The notes: generated by a model not told the origin, from the sequence alone. 64,000 nucleotides of DNA from Vicinamibacterales bacterium (GCA_041394705.1 JAWKHS010000003.1:727467-791466); one strand, 5' to 3'. Positions 1 through 9,408 are shown, numbered from the stretch's first letter. A program made the numbers and translations.

Positions 1-1692
1 GCCCGGGCCAGGACGCCCGTGCTCGACGGCCTCGCCGCCGCGGGACTCAGACTCGACCGGGCGTACGCGGCTGCCCCGGTCACCTTGCCGTCCCACGCGT
101 CCCTCCTCACGGGCCGGTATCCCCCGACGCACGGCGCCCGCCACAACGGCATCGCCCTCGCCGCCGGCCAGCCCACGCTGGCCACGCGCCTGAAGGCGGC
201 CGGGTTCGCGACCGGCGCGTTCGTCGCGGCGTTCCCGCTGGACCACCGGTTCGGCCTCGCGGCCGGCTTCGACAGCTACGGCGATCGGCTGCCGCGGAGG
301 GCCGACGGGCGTCCCGCGGACGAGCGTCCCGGCGAGCAGGTGGTGGACGAGGCCCTGGCATGGCGGCACGGCACCGGCGACGCCCGGACGTTCCTCTGGG
401 TCCACCTCTTCGAGCCGCACGCCCCGTATGGCGACCCGCGGAGCGGCCGCGCGGCGGCCGATCGCTACGACGACGACGTGGCCGAAGCCGACCGGCAGGT
501 GGGCCGGCTGCTGGCGGGCCTCGGGCCCGACCTGTCGCAGACGCTCATCGTGGCCGCCGCGGACCACGGGGAGGCGTTCGGTGAGCACGGTGAGGTGGGG
601 CACAGCCTCTTCGTGTACGACACGACGCTCCGCGTGCCGCTCGTGCTGCGTGGGCCAGGCGTCGGGCGGGCGGTCGACACCCACGCCGTGTCGCTCGTGG
701 ACGTCCTGCCGACCGTGCTCGGGCTTCTCGGCGTGCCTCCGCCTTCGCCAGGCGACATCGACGGCCGCGCGTTTGCCGGGCCGGGGGCGTCCGCGCCCGA
801 TCCCGATCGCGCCCTCTACGCCGAGACCGAGGCCCCGCGACTGGACTTCGGGTGGAGCGCCTTGCGATCCATCCGCCGCGGCGGACTGAAGTTCATCGAG
901 GCGCCGACGCCTGAACTCTACGATCTGGCGGCCGATCCGGGGGAGTCCGCGAATCTCGCGTCTCGCCGCGCGCCCGATGCGGCCCGGCTCGCCGCCTCGC
1001 TGCCCACGGCGGGAGGCGCGGTCCCGGGCCCCGCCGACCTCGATCCCGACGCGCGGCGCCGGCTGCAGGCCCTGGGGTATCTCTCGGGGGCAGGGCCAGC
1101 GGGCGGCGGGCCCGCGGTCGACCCGAAGGACCGCGTCGCGCTGGCGGCGCGCATCGCGGAAGTGACGTCGGGCGAGCTCGCGGGCCCCGCCCTCGAGGAC
1201 GCGCTCCGGGCGATCCTCCGGGAGGACCCGCGCAACCCGCAGGCGCAGGTGCGGCTCGGCTACGCGCTCGTCGCCCGCGACCGGTGCGCGGACGCGGTCC
1301 CGCTCTTCCGGGCAGCCATCGCCGCCGGCATGCCGACGGCCGACGCCTATCTGGGCCTGGCTGGATGCCTCGCCGGCGACGGCAAGGTCGAGGAGGCGGC
1401 AGCCGCCCTGGCGGCCGCGGACGCCGTGGAGCCCGGCAACCCCGTGGTGGCGGCCAATCGCGGCACGCTCTTGTCGGATGCCGGCCACCCGGAGGCCGCG
1501 CTCGACTTCCTTCGGCGGGCGGTGCAGGCCGACCCCGACCTGCACCAGGCGCGCTTCGGCCTGGCCATCGCCCTGGCCCGGCTGGGGCGTCGCGAAGAGG
1601 CGGCGCGGGAAGCCGTCGTCCTGCTCCAGCGCCTGCCGGCGACCGCCCCGCAGCGTGCGGAGGTGCAGCGCCTCGTCGACGCCCTCCGCTGA
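1..1692 (+). CDS. Sulfatase-like (alkaline phosphatase superfamily) protein with C-terminal TPRs, 5'-truncated by the window
   Basis: The reading frame is open from the first base, and the usual first 30-40 residues (signal and first metal-binding Asp pair) are missing, so the gene starts outside the window. The visible part begins at the conserved 'TPxLDxLAxxG' region. The nucleophile motif follows as TLPSHA, with Thr at visible residue 28, and a metal-binding DHGE lies near residue 188. Roughly residues 370-557 are TPR-like helical repeats. Classical sulfatases have Cys or Ser in C/S-x-P-S-R for formylglycine; here the residue is Thr, so true sulfatase activity is doubtful and a phosphotransferase or phosphodiesterase role is possible. 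It has the same domain layout as the gene at 5039-7084. Likely exported; substrate unknown. Confidence 0.85.
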   Translation, partial: ARARTPVLDGLAAAGLRLDRAYAAAPVTLPSHASLLTGRYPPTHGARHNGIALAAGQPTLATRLKAAGFATGAFVAAFPLDHRFGLAAGFDSYGDRLPRRADGRPADERPGEQVVDEALAWRHGTGDARTFLWVHLFEPHAPYGDPRSGRAAADRYDDDVAEADRQVGRLLAGLGPDLSQTLIVAAADHGEAFGEHGEVGHSLFVYDTTLRVPLVLRGPGVGRAVDTHAVSLVDVLPTVLGLLGVPPPSPGDIDGRAFAGPGASAPDPDRALYAETEAPRLDFGWSALRSIRRGGLKFIEAPTPELYDLAADPGESANLASRRAPDAARLAASLPTAGGAVPGPADLDPDARRRLQALGYLSGAGPAGGGPAVDPKDRVALAARIAEVTSGELAGPALEDALRAILREDPRNPQAQVRLGYALVARDRCADAVPLFRAAIAAGMPTADAYLGLAGCLAGDGKVEEAAAALAAADAVEPGNPVVAANRGTLLSDAGHPEAALDFLRRAVQADPDLHQARFGLAIALARLGRREEAAREAVVLLQRLPATAPQRAEVQRLVDALR

Positions 1693-1990
1693 CGTCCGCC
1701 CCTGCGTCCGGCCCGACCGGCGGCCGCGGGCCCGCCTGCGTGCGGTCCGTCATGGAATTTCCGATGTTCAGCCCAAAATTCTGCGCGACAGTCCCTAGGG
1801 CTCTCCGGATATTTGGATGGCCGCGGGTGGTCGCCAGCGGACACCCCTGGCCATTGCGCGGGTTTCACGGCGTCTGACCGGCTGGCGACGAGTTCGTCAC
1901 CACCCCGGCGGTTGGTCCGGGGCTTGCTCTCGAACGGGCGTTACGCAAGTTCTTGCCATGTCGAGGACTGACACCCTAGGAGAGCCATTC
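1693..1990. other. Intergenic region upstream of the Oar-like receptor
   Basis: This 298-base gap has lower coding character than its surroundings. It presumably holds the promoter of the receptor gene. I see no confident -35/-10 pair, hairpin terminator or repeat in it. An AGGAGA ribosome-binding site lies at its right end, about nine bases before the receptor start. Confidence 0.4.
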
Positions 1991-4930
1991 ATGAAGAGGT
2001 ACATACTGGCGGCGCTCGCCAGCGTGGTGCTGTGTGCGACCGTCGCGGCTGCGCAGCAGACCGCGGGCAACGTCACCGGACGCATCACCGACGCCCAGAA
2101 CGCCGCCATCCCCGGCGTCACCGTGGTCGCCCGCAACATCGCGACCGGCCTCACCCGCACGGACGTCACCGACGGCGAAGGCATCTACCGGCTGAGTTCG
2201 CTGCCCGTCGGCACCTACGACATCTCGGCCGAGCTCTCGGGCTTCGCCGGCGTCGAGAGCAAGGGCATCGTGGTGAACGTGGGCCAGACCATCGACCTGC
2301 CGTTCTCCCTGCGGGTCGCGACCGTGCAGGAGACCGTCACGGTCACGGGCGAGACGCCCCTCATCCAGACGACCTCGTCGTCGGTGGGCGGCGTGGTGGA
2401 CGTGGGCCGGATCGAGAGCCTGCCCCTGAACGGCCGCCAGTTCGCCAACCTCGCCGCGACCGTGCCCGGCGTGGGCCTCGGCTTCCACAGCGACCCGACC
2501 AAGAGCACGCAGTACGCGCCGCAGATCGGCGGCGGCAACGGCCGCAACCTCAACTACCAGATCGACGGCGGCGACAACAACGACGACACGGTCGGCGGCC
2601 TGCTGCAGCTCTTCCCGCTCGAGGCCATCCAGGAGTTCAACATCCTCACGTCACGCTACAAGGCCGAGTACGGCCGCAGCAATGGCGGCGTGATGAACAT
2701 CGTCACCAAGAGCGGCACGAACAACCTGCGCGGCAGCTGGTTCACGCTCGGCCGCGACAAGGCGATGAACGCCGTCACCCAGAGCGAGCTCGCCGCGGGT
2801 GGCGACAAGCAGGACTACCGGCGCTACCAGTTCGGCGGCTCGTTCGGCGGCCCGCTGGTGAAGGACAAGGTCCACTACTTCGGCGCGGCCGAGCGCACGC
2901 AGCAGGACACGAAGCAGATCGTGGACACGCGCGGCCTCTTCCCTGGGGAGGACGGCATCTTCGACACGCCCTACCGAGAGAACCTCATCACGGGCAAGAT
3001 CACGGCGAGCCTGAACCCGGCCAACTATCTGGCCGTCCGCTACGGGCGCAACCAGAACTCGCAGCCCTACGGCGCCGATCCGCAGACGCCCGTCAACGGC
3101 TGGGGCACGAGCGAGAACAAGTTCAACTCGATGAACCTGAACCACAACTGGGTGCTCGGCGGCTCGATGCTGAACGAAGTCATCGTGCAGTACGCGGACT
3201 TCAGCAACGCGATCAGCGCCAACAGCTCCGATCCCACGCAGACGTTCCCGAACGGCGTCAGCATCGGCCAGAACGGCAACACGCCCCAGTCCACCCAGCA
3301 GAAGAAGTGGCAGTTCCGTGATGACTTCTCCTGGCACGTCACCGGGATGGGCGGCCTCGGCCACGACATGAAGGCCGGCATCAACTTCATCAACGAGCCG
3401 CGCCTGTTCATCACGTTCAACACCGGCACGAACGACTACACCTACACGCACCTCGACAACAACATCAACGGGCCGATCTCGGTGATCACCAGGAACGGCG
3501 GCGCGGCCGAGGCGAACATCCCGCTCAAGCAGTACGCGGGCTACATCCAGGACGACTGGCGCATCTCCGACCGCCTCACCCTGAACATCGGCCTGCGCTA
3601 CGACCTCATCACGGGCCTGCAGGTGAACCAGGCGAAGAATCCCAACTTCGTGAAGGTGCAGGCCGCGGGCGCCGCGGGTCTCCTGTCCGGGATCAAGGGC
3701 ATGGAGAACTTCGGGAAGGACCCGAAGGACGACACGAACAACATCCAGCCCCGCCTCGGATTCGCCTACGACCTGAAGGGCGACGGCCAGGATCTCATCC
3801 GCGGCGGCTGGGGCGTCTACTACGACATGGGCTACACGAACTCGAACGTGCTGTTCGCGGCGATCGACGCGACGGGCATCGGGTCCGGCTCGATCTTCAA
3901 CGTGGACAACCCGTCGGGCATCCGCAATCCCGACGGCAGCTTCTACCAGATCGGCCAGCCCATCGCGAACATCGCGAGCCAGAACCAGGCCAACGCGAGC
4001 GCGCTGCCGCTCATCGGCCAGTTCCTGGATCCGCGCCTGCAGATGCCCTACACGCGTCAGGCCTCGCTCGGCTGGTCGCACCAGTTCACGACGAGCATGG
4101 TCTTCAGCCTGGACCTGGTGCGCAACGACGCGCGCGACCTGAACGTCCGGCCGCGCATCAACACGCGCCCGGTGAACCAGCCGACGGCGCCCCGCCGTCT
4201 GGCATTCCTCGACCTGCAGCCGAACGCGGCGGGCACCCGCCCAGCCATCAGCGCGGGCAAGGGCCGGTACCAGGCGGCGATCTTCTCGGTGCAGCGCCGC
4301 ATGTCCAACGGGCTCCAGTTCACGGCCAACTACACGCTGGCCGAGGCCAAGAGCACGGTCGGCACGGCCGGTGACGAGCTGAACTCCAACAACCTGCAGG
4401 ACGCGGCGCTGCTCTACGACGACCCGAAGGTGTTCGGGCCGACGAGCCGCACCGACGCCCGCCACAGCGGCACGCTCTCGGCCGTGTGGCAGGCGCCGTT
4501 CGGCATCAGCGTGTCGCCCATCGTCCTGTTCCGCTCGCCGCTCCCGGTGTCGATCACCGAGGGCCTCGACACCAACAGCAACGGCGAGCGCAACGACCTG
4601 CCCGCCAAGGCCTACCAGTTCGACGGCATCGGCAAGGCGCCGAAGGAAATCGGCGACTGCAAGACGTGGAACTGCGGCCGCGGCGCCTGGCGCACGCAGG
4701 CCAACCTGCGCGTGTCGAAGTCGTTCTCGCTCGGCGGCTCGGCGCGCATCGAGGCGATTGGCGAGATCTTCAACATGTTCAACGCCAAGAACCCGTCCAC
4801 GTTCACCACGACGCGCCTCCTCGGCACGGGCGCGCCGAACCCGGACTTCATGCAGCCGCAGGAGTACTCGGGCGACTTCCAGAACCCCGAGCAGCGTGTC
4901 GGCCAGATCGGGTTCCGGTTCTCGTTCTAG
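1991..4930 (+). CDS. TonB-dependent receptor, Oar-like, with N-terminal carboxypeptidase-regulatory domain
   Basis: The protein is about 979 residues. It starts with a clear signal peptide (MKRYILAALA...AAAQQ), then a CarboxypepD_reg-like beta-sandwich of about residues 24-110 (GxVTGRITD...PGVTV...LPVGTYDI). A plug domain (about 120-240) and a large beta-barrel follow, ending in Phe as expected for BAM-assembled barrels. The start at 1991 is chosen because AGGAGA precedes it and the signal peptide begins there; the frame stays open further upstream without signal-like sequence. Oar-like proteins are outer-membrane transporters or adhesion-related receptors typical of Acidobacteriota and Myxococcota. 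The substrate is unknown. It sits between two sulfatase-like/TPR genes, which hints at joint processing and uptake, but that is inference. Confidence 0.92.
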   Translation: MKRYILAALASVVLCATVAAAQQTAGNVTGRITDAQNAAIPGVTVVARNIATGLTRTDVTDGEGIYRLSSLPVGTYDISAELSGFAGVESKGIVVNVGQTIDLPFSLRVATVQETVTVTGETPLIQTTSSSVGGVVDVGRIESLPLNGRQFANLAATVPGVGLGFHSDPTKSTQYAPQIGGGNGRNLNYQIDGGDNNDDTVGGLLQLFPLEAIQEFNILTSRYKAEYGRSNGGVMNIVTKSGTNNLRGSWFTLGRDKAMNAVTQSELAAGGDKQDYRRYQFGGSFGGPLVKDKVHYFGAAERTQQDTKQIVDTRGLFPGEDGIFDTPYRENLITGKITASLNPANYLAVRYGRNQNSQPYGADPQTPVNGWGTSENKFNSMNLNHNWVLGGSMLNEVIVQYADFSNAISANSSDPTQTFPNGVSIGQNGNTPQSTQQKKWQFRDDFSWHVTGMGGLGHDMKAGINFINEPRLFITFNTGTNDYTYTHLDNNINGPISVITRNGGAAEANIPLKQYAGYIQDDWRISDRLTLNIGLRYDLITGLQVNQAKNPNFVKVQAAGAAGLLSGIKGMENFGKDPKDDTNNIQPRLGFAYDLKGDGQDLIRGGWGVYYDMGYTNSNVLFAAIDATGIGSGSIFNVDNPSGIRNPDGSFYQIGQPIANIASQNQANASALPLIGQFLDPRLQMPYTRQASLGWSHQFTTSMVFSLDLVRNDARDLNVRPRINTRPVNQPTAPRRLAFLDLQPNAAGTRPAISAGKGRYQAAIFSVQRRMSNGLQFTANYTLAEAKSTVGTAGDELNSNNLQDAALLYDDPKVFGPTSRTDARHSGTLSAVWQAPFGISVSPIVLFRSPLPVSITEGLDTNSNGERNDLPAKAYQFDGIGKAPKEIGDCKTWNCGRGAWRTQANLRVSKSFSLGGSARIEAIGEIFNMFNAKNPSTFTTTRLLGTGAPNPDFMQPQEYSGDFQNPEQRVGQIGFRFSF

Positions 4931-4932
4931 TA

Positions 4933-4962
4933 CCGGGGCTCGGGTCCCGGGTCCCGGGGCCG
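4933..4962. repeat. Short GGGTCCC tandem repeat
   Basis: A run of tandem CGGGTCC units directly after the receptor stop codon. Similar GGTCCC-rich strings occur at 30013-30050, 46446-46470 and 59327-59374, all intergenic. Confidence 0.55.
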
Positions 4963-4978
4963 AAATCGTGTCGCGAAT

Positions 4979-5013
4979 GGGCGGCTTCCCTTCGGGGAGC
5001 CGCCCTTCGTCTT
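4979..5013. terminator. Rho-independent terminator between convergent genes
   Basis: An 11-bp GC stem (one bulged T) pairs 4979-4990 with 4995-5005 around a TTCG tetraloop, followed by a short T-rich tail on the plus strand. It lies between the receptor (plus) and the sulfatase-like gene (minus) and could serve both. Confidence 0.8.
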
Positions 5014-5038
5014 GCAGGGCCCAGGCGGTGAACCCTCC

Positions 5039-7084
5039 CTATCGCCCCGGTCCGATCGAGCGGAGCAGTTCCCCAGCCGCCTGGCGCTCCCGCGCGGCCG
5101 TCGCCGGGGCCCGCCGCAGGACGTCCTGCAGCGCGGCCACGGCGTCGCGGGTGCGGCCGCTCATCTGGTACGCGATCCCGAGGTTCAGCCGCGCCTCGTA
5201 CAGGTCCGGGGCGGCGTCGAGCGCGCGCGTGAACCAGGCGATGGCCTCGGCGGGGCGTCCGGCCTGCACCAGGAGCACGCCACGGCCGTTGAGGGCATCG
5301 CCGTACGAGGGGGCGACGGCCAGCGCGCGGTCGTAGGCCTGTTCGGCGGCGCGCGGATCCCCGGCGTCCCGGCAGGCGTTGCCGAGGTCGCTCCAGTACG
5401 CGGCGTTCGACGGGTCGAGGTCGGCGGCCTTGGCGTAGGCGGCGCGGGCCTCACCGTGTCGGCCCGCATCGGTCTGCAGCAGGCCCAGGCCGTGCTGGGC
5501 CGCCGGATAGGAGGCGTCGATCGCCAGCGCCGCCAGCTCCGCCCGAAGCGCCTCGCCGGAATCCCCGGCGGCCCGGGCCGCGACCGCCAGATCGTGGAAG
5601 AGGGCGGCGTCGGGCGGGAACCGGGCGGCGGCGTCTTTCAGGACTCGGACGGCCTCCGCATGACGTCCGCGCGCGGCGAGCGCCCGCGCGTAGGTCGTGG
5701 CGAACACGAACCCGTCCGGGTACCGGCCGGCCAGCGCGCCGAGGGTCGCCAGATCGCCGGCGCCGCCGTCGGCCGCGGAGATCCGCTCGAACGCAGCCCA
5801 ATCCTCGATGGCGGACGCGGGATTCGGCGCGTGGGCCGCGACGTCGCGCGCCGAGGGCCCCGACGCATAACCGAGCGAGCGCAGCCGCGCTTCGGCTTCG
5901 GCCGACGGGCGCTCCGACGGGCGGCTCCCGACCGCCCGCTGCGTCAGCCTGGCCACCGCCGCTCGCGCCGCCGCCGTCTCGCGCGCCGCCAGGTCCGTCG
6001 TCTCTCCTGGATCGGCCCCCACGTCGTAGAACTCGATCGTCGAGGAGCGGATCAACTTCCGCGAGGCGCCGGCCAGCACCTGCAGCGGATGCCAGCCCGC
6101 GGTCGCCGGGTACTCGGTCTCCGCGTAGACCTCCGCGGACGTGTCCCCGTCGAAGAGATCGCGCGCCGACCCGCCCGGGAGCGTCGCTCCGGTGCGCGAC
6201 AGGCGCAGCACCGTGCCCGCGACATCGGCCAGCGATACGGGCGCCGCCTGCTCGGCGGGCGTCAGGCCGGGGGCGCGGACGACCAGGGGGACCCGCAGCG
6301 TCGCGTCGTACGCGAGCATGCCGTGCGTGGACTCACCGTGGTCGCCCAGGCCCTCGCCGTGATCGCCGGCGAGGACGACGACCGCGTCGTCCAGGCGGCC
6401 GCGAGTCTCGAGCCCCGCCAGCAGGCGGCCGGCCTCTGCGCTCGCGTAGGCGACCTCGCCGTCGTAGGGCCGTCCGGCAAAGCGCGTCCGGTAGGGCTCG
6501 GGTGGGTCGTAGGGCGCGTGCGGGTCGTAGAGATGCACCCAGAGGAAGAAAGGGCCGGGCGGCGCCGCCTCGAGCCAGGCGAGCGCCGCGTCCACCACGG
6601 TCGTGGCGGGCCGCTCCGCGTCGAGCCGCTCGGCGCGCCGCCAGTCGCGGGCCACGCGATCGTCGTAGGTGCCAAAGCCTCGGGAGAGGCCGAAACGTCC
6701 GTCCAGGACGTACGCCCCGACGAACGCCGCCGTCTGGTAGCCCGCTGCGCCCAGCGCCGCGCCCAGCGTCGGGACGTCGCCGTCGAGCCGCTGCCCGTTC
6801 ACGTGGACGCCGTGGGCCGGCGGCGTCCGGCCCGTCAGGAGCGTTGCGTGCGAGGGCAGCGTGAGCGGCACGGCCGTGCGTGCGTTGGTGAAGCGCACGC
6901 CCGTCGCGGCGAAGCGCGCCAGCTCCGGCGCCACGTCCGCCGTCAGCCGGTCGGCCCGCCACGTGTCGATGGTGATGAGGACGACGGGCCGCGGCACGGG
7001 CGGCGGCTGCGGCGTCCGGCACGCCGCGCCGCCGGACGCAATCACCGCGCAGACGAGCCCCGCCAGCCATCGGCCGTTCGCCAC
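5039..7084 (-). CDS. Sulfatase-like/TPR fusion lipoprotein
   Basis: The protein is 681 residues and starts at GTG. The N terminus looks like a lipoprotein signal ending at Cys22 (SGGAAC). A sulfatase-type alkaline-phosphatase fold follows: VLITIDTWRAD around residues 35-45, nucleophile region TLPSHA with Thr75, and AGDHGE metal ligands near residue 240. TPR repeats fill about residues 450-681. As in the gene at the left edge, Thr replaces the formylglycine-forming Cys/Ser, which argues against classical sulfatase chemistry. The TPR half suggests docking to a partner at the membrane. It is downstream of and on the same strand as the HupE-like gene (48-base gap), so the two may be cotranscribed. 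Confidence 0.87.
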   Translation of the reverse strand: MANGRWLAGLVCAVIASGGAACRTPQPPPVPRPVVLITIDTWRADRLTADVAPELARFAATGVRFTNARTAVPLTLPSHATLLTGRTPPAHGVHVNGQRLDGDVPTLGAALGAAGYQTAAFVGAYVLDGRFGLSRGFGTYDDRVARDWRRAERLDAERPATTVVDAALAWLEAAPPGPFFLWVHLYDPHAPYDPPEPYRTRFAGRPYDGEVAYASAEAGRLLAGLETRGRLDDAVVVLAGDHGEGLGDHGESTHGMLAYDATLRVPLVVRAPGLTPAEQAAPVSLADVAGTVLRLSRTGATLPGGSARDLFDGDTSAEVYAETEYPATAGWHPLQVLAGASRKLIRSSTIEFYDVGADPGETTDLAARETAAARAAVARLTQRAVGSRPSERPSAEAEARLRSLGYASGPSARDVAAHAPNPASAIEDWAAFERISAADGGAGDLATLGALAGRYPDGFVFATTYARALAARGRHAEAVRVLKDAAARFPPDAALFHDLAVAARAAGDSGEALRAELAALAIDASYPAAQHGLGLLQTDAGRHGEARAAYAKAADLDPSNAAYWSDLGNACRDAGDPRAAEQAYDRALAVAPSYGDALNGRGVLLVQAGRPAEAIAWFTRALDAAPDLYEARLNLGIAYQMSGRTRDAVAALQDVLRRAPATAARERQAAGELLRSIGPGR

Positions 7085-7132
7085 GTCAGGATGATCGTTC
7101 CCCGGCCGTGCGGGTGTCCAGCCGGGAGGGCG

Positions 7133-8245
7133 TCAGGACGCGAACGCGCGGGCCACCGTCCAGTACGCACCGACCGCGGCGATGGCCAGCGATGCCGGCA
7201 CGACGACGCGCGGGTGGTACCACGGCCGATGGCGCCACCAGCCGACCGCCAGGGCCGCGGCGGCGATCACCGTGAGCTGGCCGGCCTCGACGCCGACGTT
7301 GAATCCGACCAGGCCCAGCGCGAAGTCGGCCCGCGGCAGGTGCAGCCCCGTGAGCACGCCCGCGAAGCCCAGGCCGTGCAGCAGTCCGAACAGGAACACG
7401 AGGGCGATCCGCCACGGCGTCAGGCGGTCGGTGCGGAGGTTCTCCACCGCGACGTAGACGATCGAGAGCGCGATGAGGGGCTCCACGACCCGCGCCGGCA
7501 GCGACACCACGCCGTAGAGCGCGAGGCCCAACGTCATCGAGTGGGCGACCGTGAACGTCGTTACCTGCGCGAGCACGGGGCGGAGCCGCGCGGCCAGCAG
7601 GAAGAGTCCCACGACGAACAGGATGTGGTCGAGCCCCTTGGGCAGGATGTGGGTGTATCCCAGCGCCAGGTACTCGGCCAGCCGCGACCAGGCGGTACGC
7701 CGCACGAACGGGCCGCCGAGCGGCAGCGACGTGCTCCAGGCGTCGCCTTGGATCCACTCGGTCGTGGAGGCCCCGTCGGCCAGCGTGATCGTCAGCGGGT
7801 AGGGATCGGCCACCATGCCGTAGTACCAGCGGATCGTCCTGGCGCCGGCGGGCAGCCGCCCGCGCAGCGTGTAGGACGCCAGCGCGAACTCGCCCGCGGG
7901 CACCGCCGCCGGAGGCGGCTCGTACGCGCTCGACACGGGCCGCACCTCGGCGCCGTCCACCCAGAGCACCACGCGGTCGAGGGCATCGGGCGCGAGCGTC
8001 GCCAGCCGCGCGTCACGCGCGGCGGCGTCGGTGGTCGGCGTCTGGCCGCCGCCCGCGAACGACTCCATCCGCAGGAGGAGCCACGCCGGGTCGTGCGCGA
8101 GCCGGAGGGCGAACGTGCCGTCCGCCGCCACCTCCAGGTGCACGGTCGTCCGCTCGAGGTCGTGCGCCGAGAGCGGCACGGCGATGGCGGCCACGATCCC
8201 CGCTGCCACGAGGGCCCGCCGGGCGATCGCGCCGCGCCCCGTCAT
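7133..8245 (-). CDS. HupE/UreJ-family membrane protein
   Basis: The protein is 370 residues. A signal peptide precedes an extracytoplasmic beta-rich domain of about 180 residues. A C-terminal half of six or seven hydrophobic helices carries the HupE/UreJ_2 signature GLDHILFVVGLF and later GFNVGVEAGQL. Family members are linked to nickel or cobalt entry for hydrogenase or urease, but this long two-domain version is common in bacteria without those enzymes, and neither enzyme is seen here. The ATG at 8245 is chosen because a TAGAAT hexamer ends seven bases upstream. It is divergent from the metallo-beta-lactamase gene. Metal transport is plausible but unproven. Confidence 0.8.
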   Translation of the reverse strand: MTGRGAIARRALVAAGIVAAIAVPLSAHDLERTTVHLEVAADGTFALRLAHDPAWLLLRMESFAGGGQTPTTDAAARDARLATLAPDALDRVVLWVDGAEVRPVSSAYEPPPAAVPAGEFALASYTLRGRLPAGARTIRWYYGMVADPYPLTITLADGASTTEWIQGDAWSTSLPLGGPFVRRTAWSRLAEYLALGYTHILPKGLDHILFVVGLFLLAARLRPVLAQVTTFTVAHSMTLGLALYGVVSLPARVVEPLIALSIVYVAVENLRTDRLTPWRIALVFLFGLLHGLGFAGVLTGLHLPRADFALGLVGFNVGVEAGQLTVIAAAALAVGWWRHRPWYHPRVVVPASLAIAAVGAYWTVARAFAS

Positions 8246-8252
8246 GGCGGCT

Positions 8253-8258
8253 ATTCTA
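8253..8258 (-). promoter_or_regulatory. -10-like TAGAAT, predicts leaderless HupE-like transcript
   Basis: On the minus strand TAGAAT ends seven bases before the ATG at 8245. Transcription would then begin at or next to the start codon. No convincing -35 box is seen. Confidence 0.6.
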
Positions 8259-8310
8259 CCGGCCGGGTGCCGGTCCCGGGTTTCAATCCGGCGCTGGCCG
8301 GGTTGTCCGG

Positions 8311-8316
8311 TACTAT
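8311..8316 (+). promoter_or_regulatory. -10-like TACTAT, predicts leaderless metallo-beta-lactamase transcript
   Basis: TACTAT ends seven bases before the ATG at 8324, in the short divergent spacer shared with the HupE-like gene. No Shine-Dalgarno sequence could fit in the remaining leader. Confidence 0.6.
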
Positions 8317-8323
8317 CGACGGG

Positions 8324-9256
8324 ATGCCCGCCCCTCGTCTCGCCGTCCTCGTCCTCGCCGCCGCGTGCGTGCCCGCCCGCGGGCTCGCGCAGGCGCCGCC
8401 CGCCCTCGTGCCCGATCCCCCGGCCGTGTGCACCAACTGCGCCGAGTGGAACGCGCCCCGCGAGCCGTTCACGGTATATGGCAATACCTATTTCGTCGGG
8501 CCCGCCGGCGTCTCGGCGCTGCTCATCACGTCGGACCGCGGCCACATCCTCGTGGATACGGGCCTGCCGCAGAGCGCGGCCGTCATCGACGCGAACATCC
8601 GGGCACTGGGGTTCAAGACCAGCGACGTGAAGCTGATCCTCACCTCGCACGGCCACTACGATCACGTGGGCGGCGTGCACGCGCTGCAGCGCTACACCGG
8701 CGCCACCGTCCTGGCCAGCGCCGGGACCGCCCGTGCATTGGCGCTCGGCGCGCCGGTGCCCGAGGACCCGCAGGCGCCGCCCGGACCGCCGCCAGGCGTG
8801 GACTACTTCCCGAAGGCCGAGCACGTGCGGGTCGTGAAGGACGGCGAAGTCGTGCGGCTCGGCGGCGTGTCCGTGACCGCGCACTACGTGCCCGGCCACA
8901 CGCCCGGAGCCACGACCTGGACCTGGCAGTCGTGTGAGGGCGACCGGTGTCTGTCCATGGTCTACGCCGACAGCATCTCGAGCGTGTCGAACGACGGCTT
9001 TCGCTTCACCGCGCAGCCCGGGCTGGTGGAGCGGTTCCGCCAGAGCATCCGCGCCGTCGCCGATCTGCCGTGCGACATCATGGTGTCGACCCATCCGTCG
9101 GCGTCCCGCATGGACGAAAAGGTGAAGGCTCGCGCCACGCGTGCTCCCGGCTCGCCGGATCCCTTCATCGAACCCGGGGCGTGCAAGGCGCTCGCGGCTT
9201 CGGCCATGCAGGCGCTCGACGCGCGGGTGAAAGCGGAAGGCGGAGCGAAGCGATAG
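8324..9256 (+). CDS. Subclass B3-type metallo-beta-lactamase
   Basis: The protein is 310 residues with a signal peptide (about 1-22), so it is periplasmic. The MBL motif HGHYDH gives His109, His111, Asp113 and His114; His192 (GHTPG) and His257 (STHPS) complete both zinc sites. This is the ligand set of subclass B3 beta-lactamases. The sequence YGNTYFVG near residue 52 and ADSISSVSNDGFRF near 215-228 also match B3 enzymes of the L1/FEZ type. Cys204 and Cys209 could form a disulfide. Known B3 enzymes hydrolyse penicillins, cephalosporins and carbapenems. This one is inferred to be an intrinsic chromosomal enzyme; no mobile element is nearby. A non-lactamase hydrolase of the same fold cannot be excluded. 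Confidence 0.82.
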   Translation: MPAPRLAVLVLAAACVPARGLAQAPPALVPDPPAVCTNCAEWNAPREPFTVYGNTYFVGPAGVSALLITSDRGHILVDTGLPQSAAVIDANIRALGFKTSDVKLILTSHGHYDHVGGVHALQRYTGATVLASAGTARALALGAPVPEDPQAPPGPPPGVDYFPKAEHVRVVKDGEVVRLGGVSVTAHYVPGHTPGATTWTWQSCEGDRCLSMVYADSISSVSNDGFRFTAQPGLVERFRQSIRAVADLPCDIMVSTHPSASRMDEKVKARATRAPGSPDPFIEPGACKALAASAMQALDARVKAEGGAKR

Positions 9257-9408
9257 CGCGTCCCCGCCTGACAGACGCGTAATTCGCCCGGCCGGGCGCC
9301 CGTGGTAGCGTGACCCCCGGTACCCTTCCGGCACGTCGAGTCGCGTTGGGTGCCCGGCGTTCGGCGGATCTCGACCGGCCCATGCCGCGAGCCGCCGCGG
9401 AGGCCCCG

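Noticed and set aside
5012..9256. A 1414-codon plus-strand frame and many other long antisense frames (for example 17481-20408 and 21964-24600, minus)
   Set aside because: Their products are Arg/Ala/Gly-rich with no motif, and they lie opposite genes with clear family signatures. They are side effects of high third-position GC. Only the 3' part of the first (8324-9256) is real.
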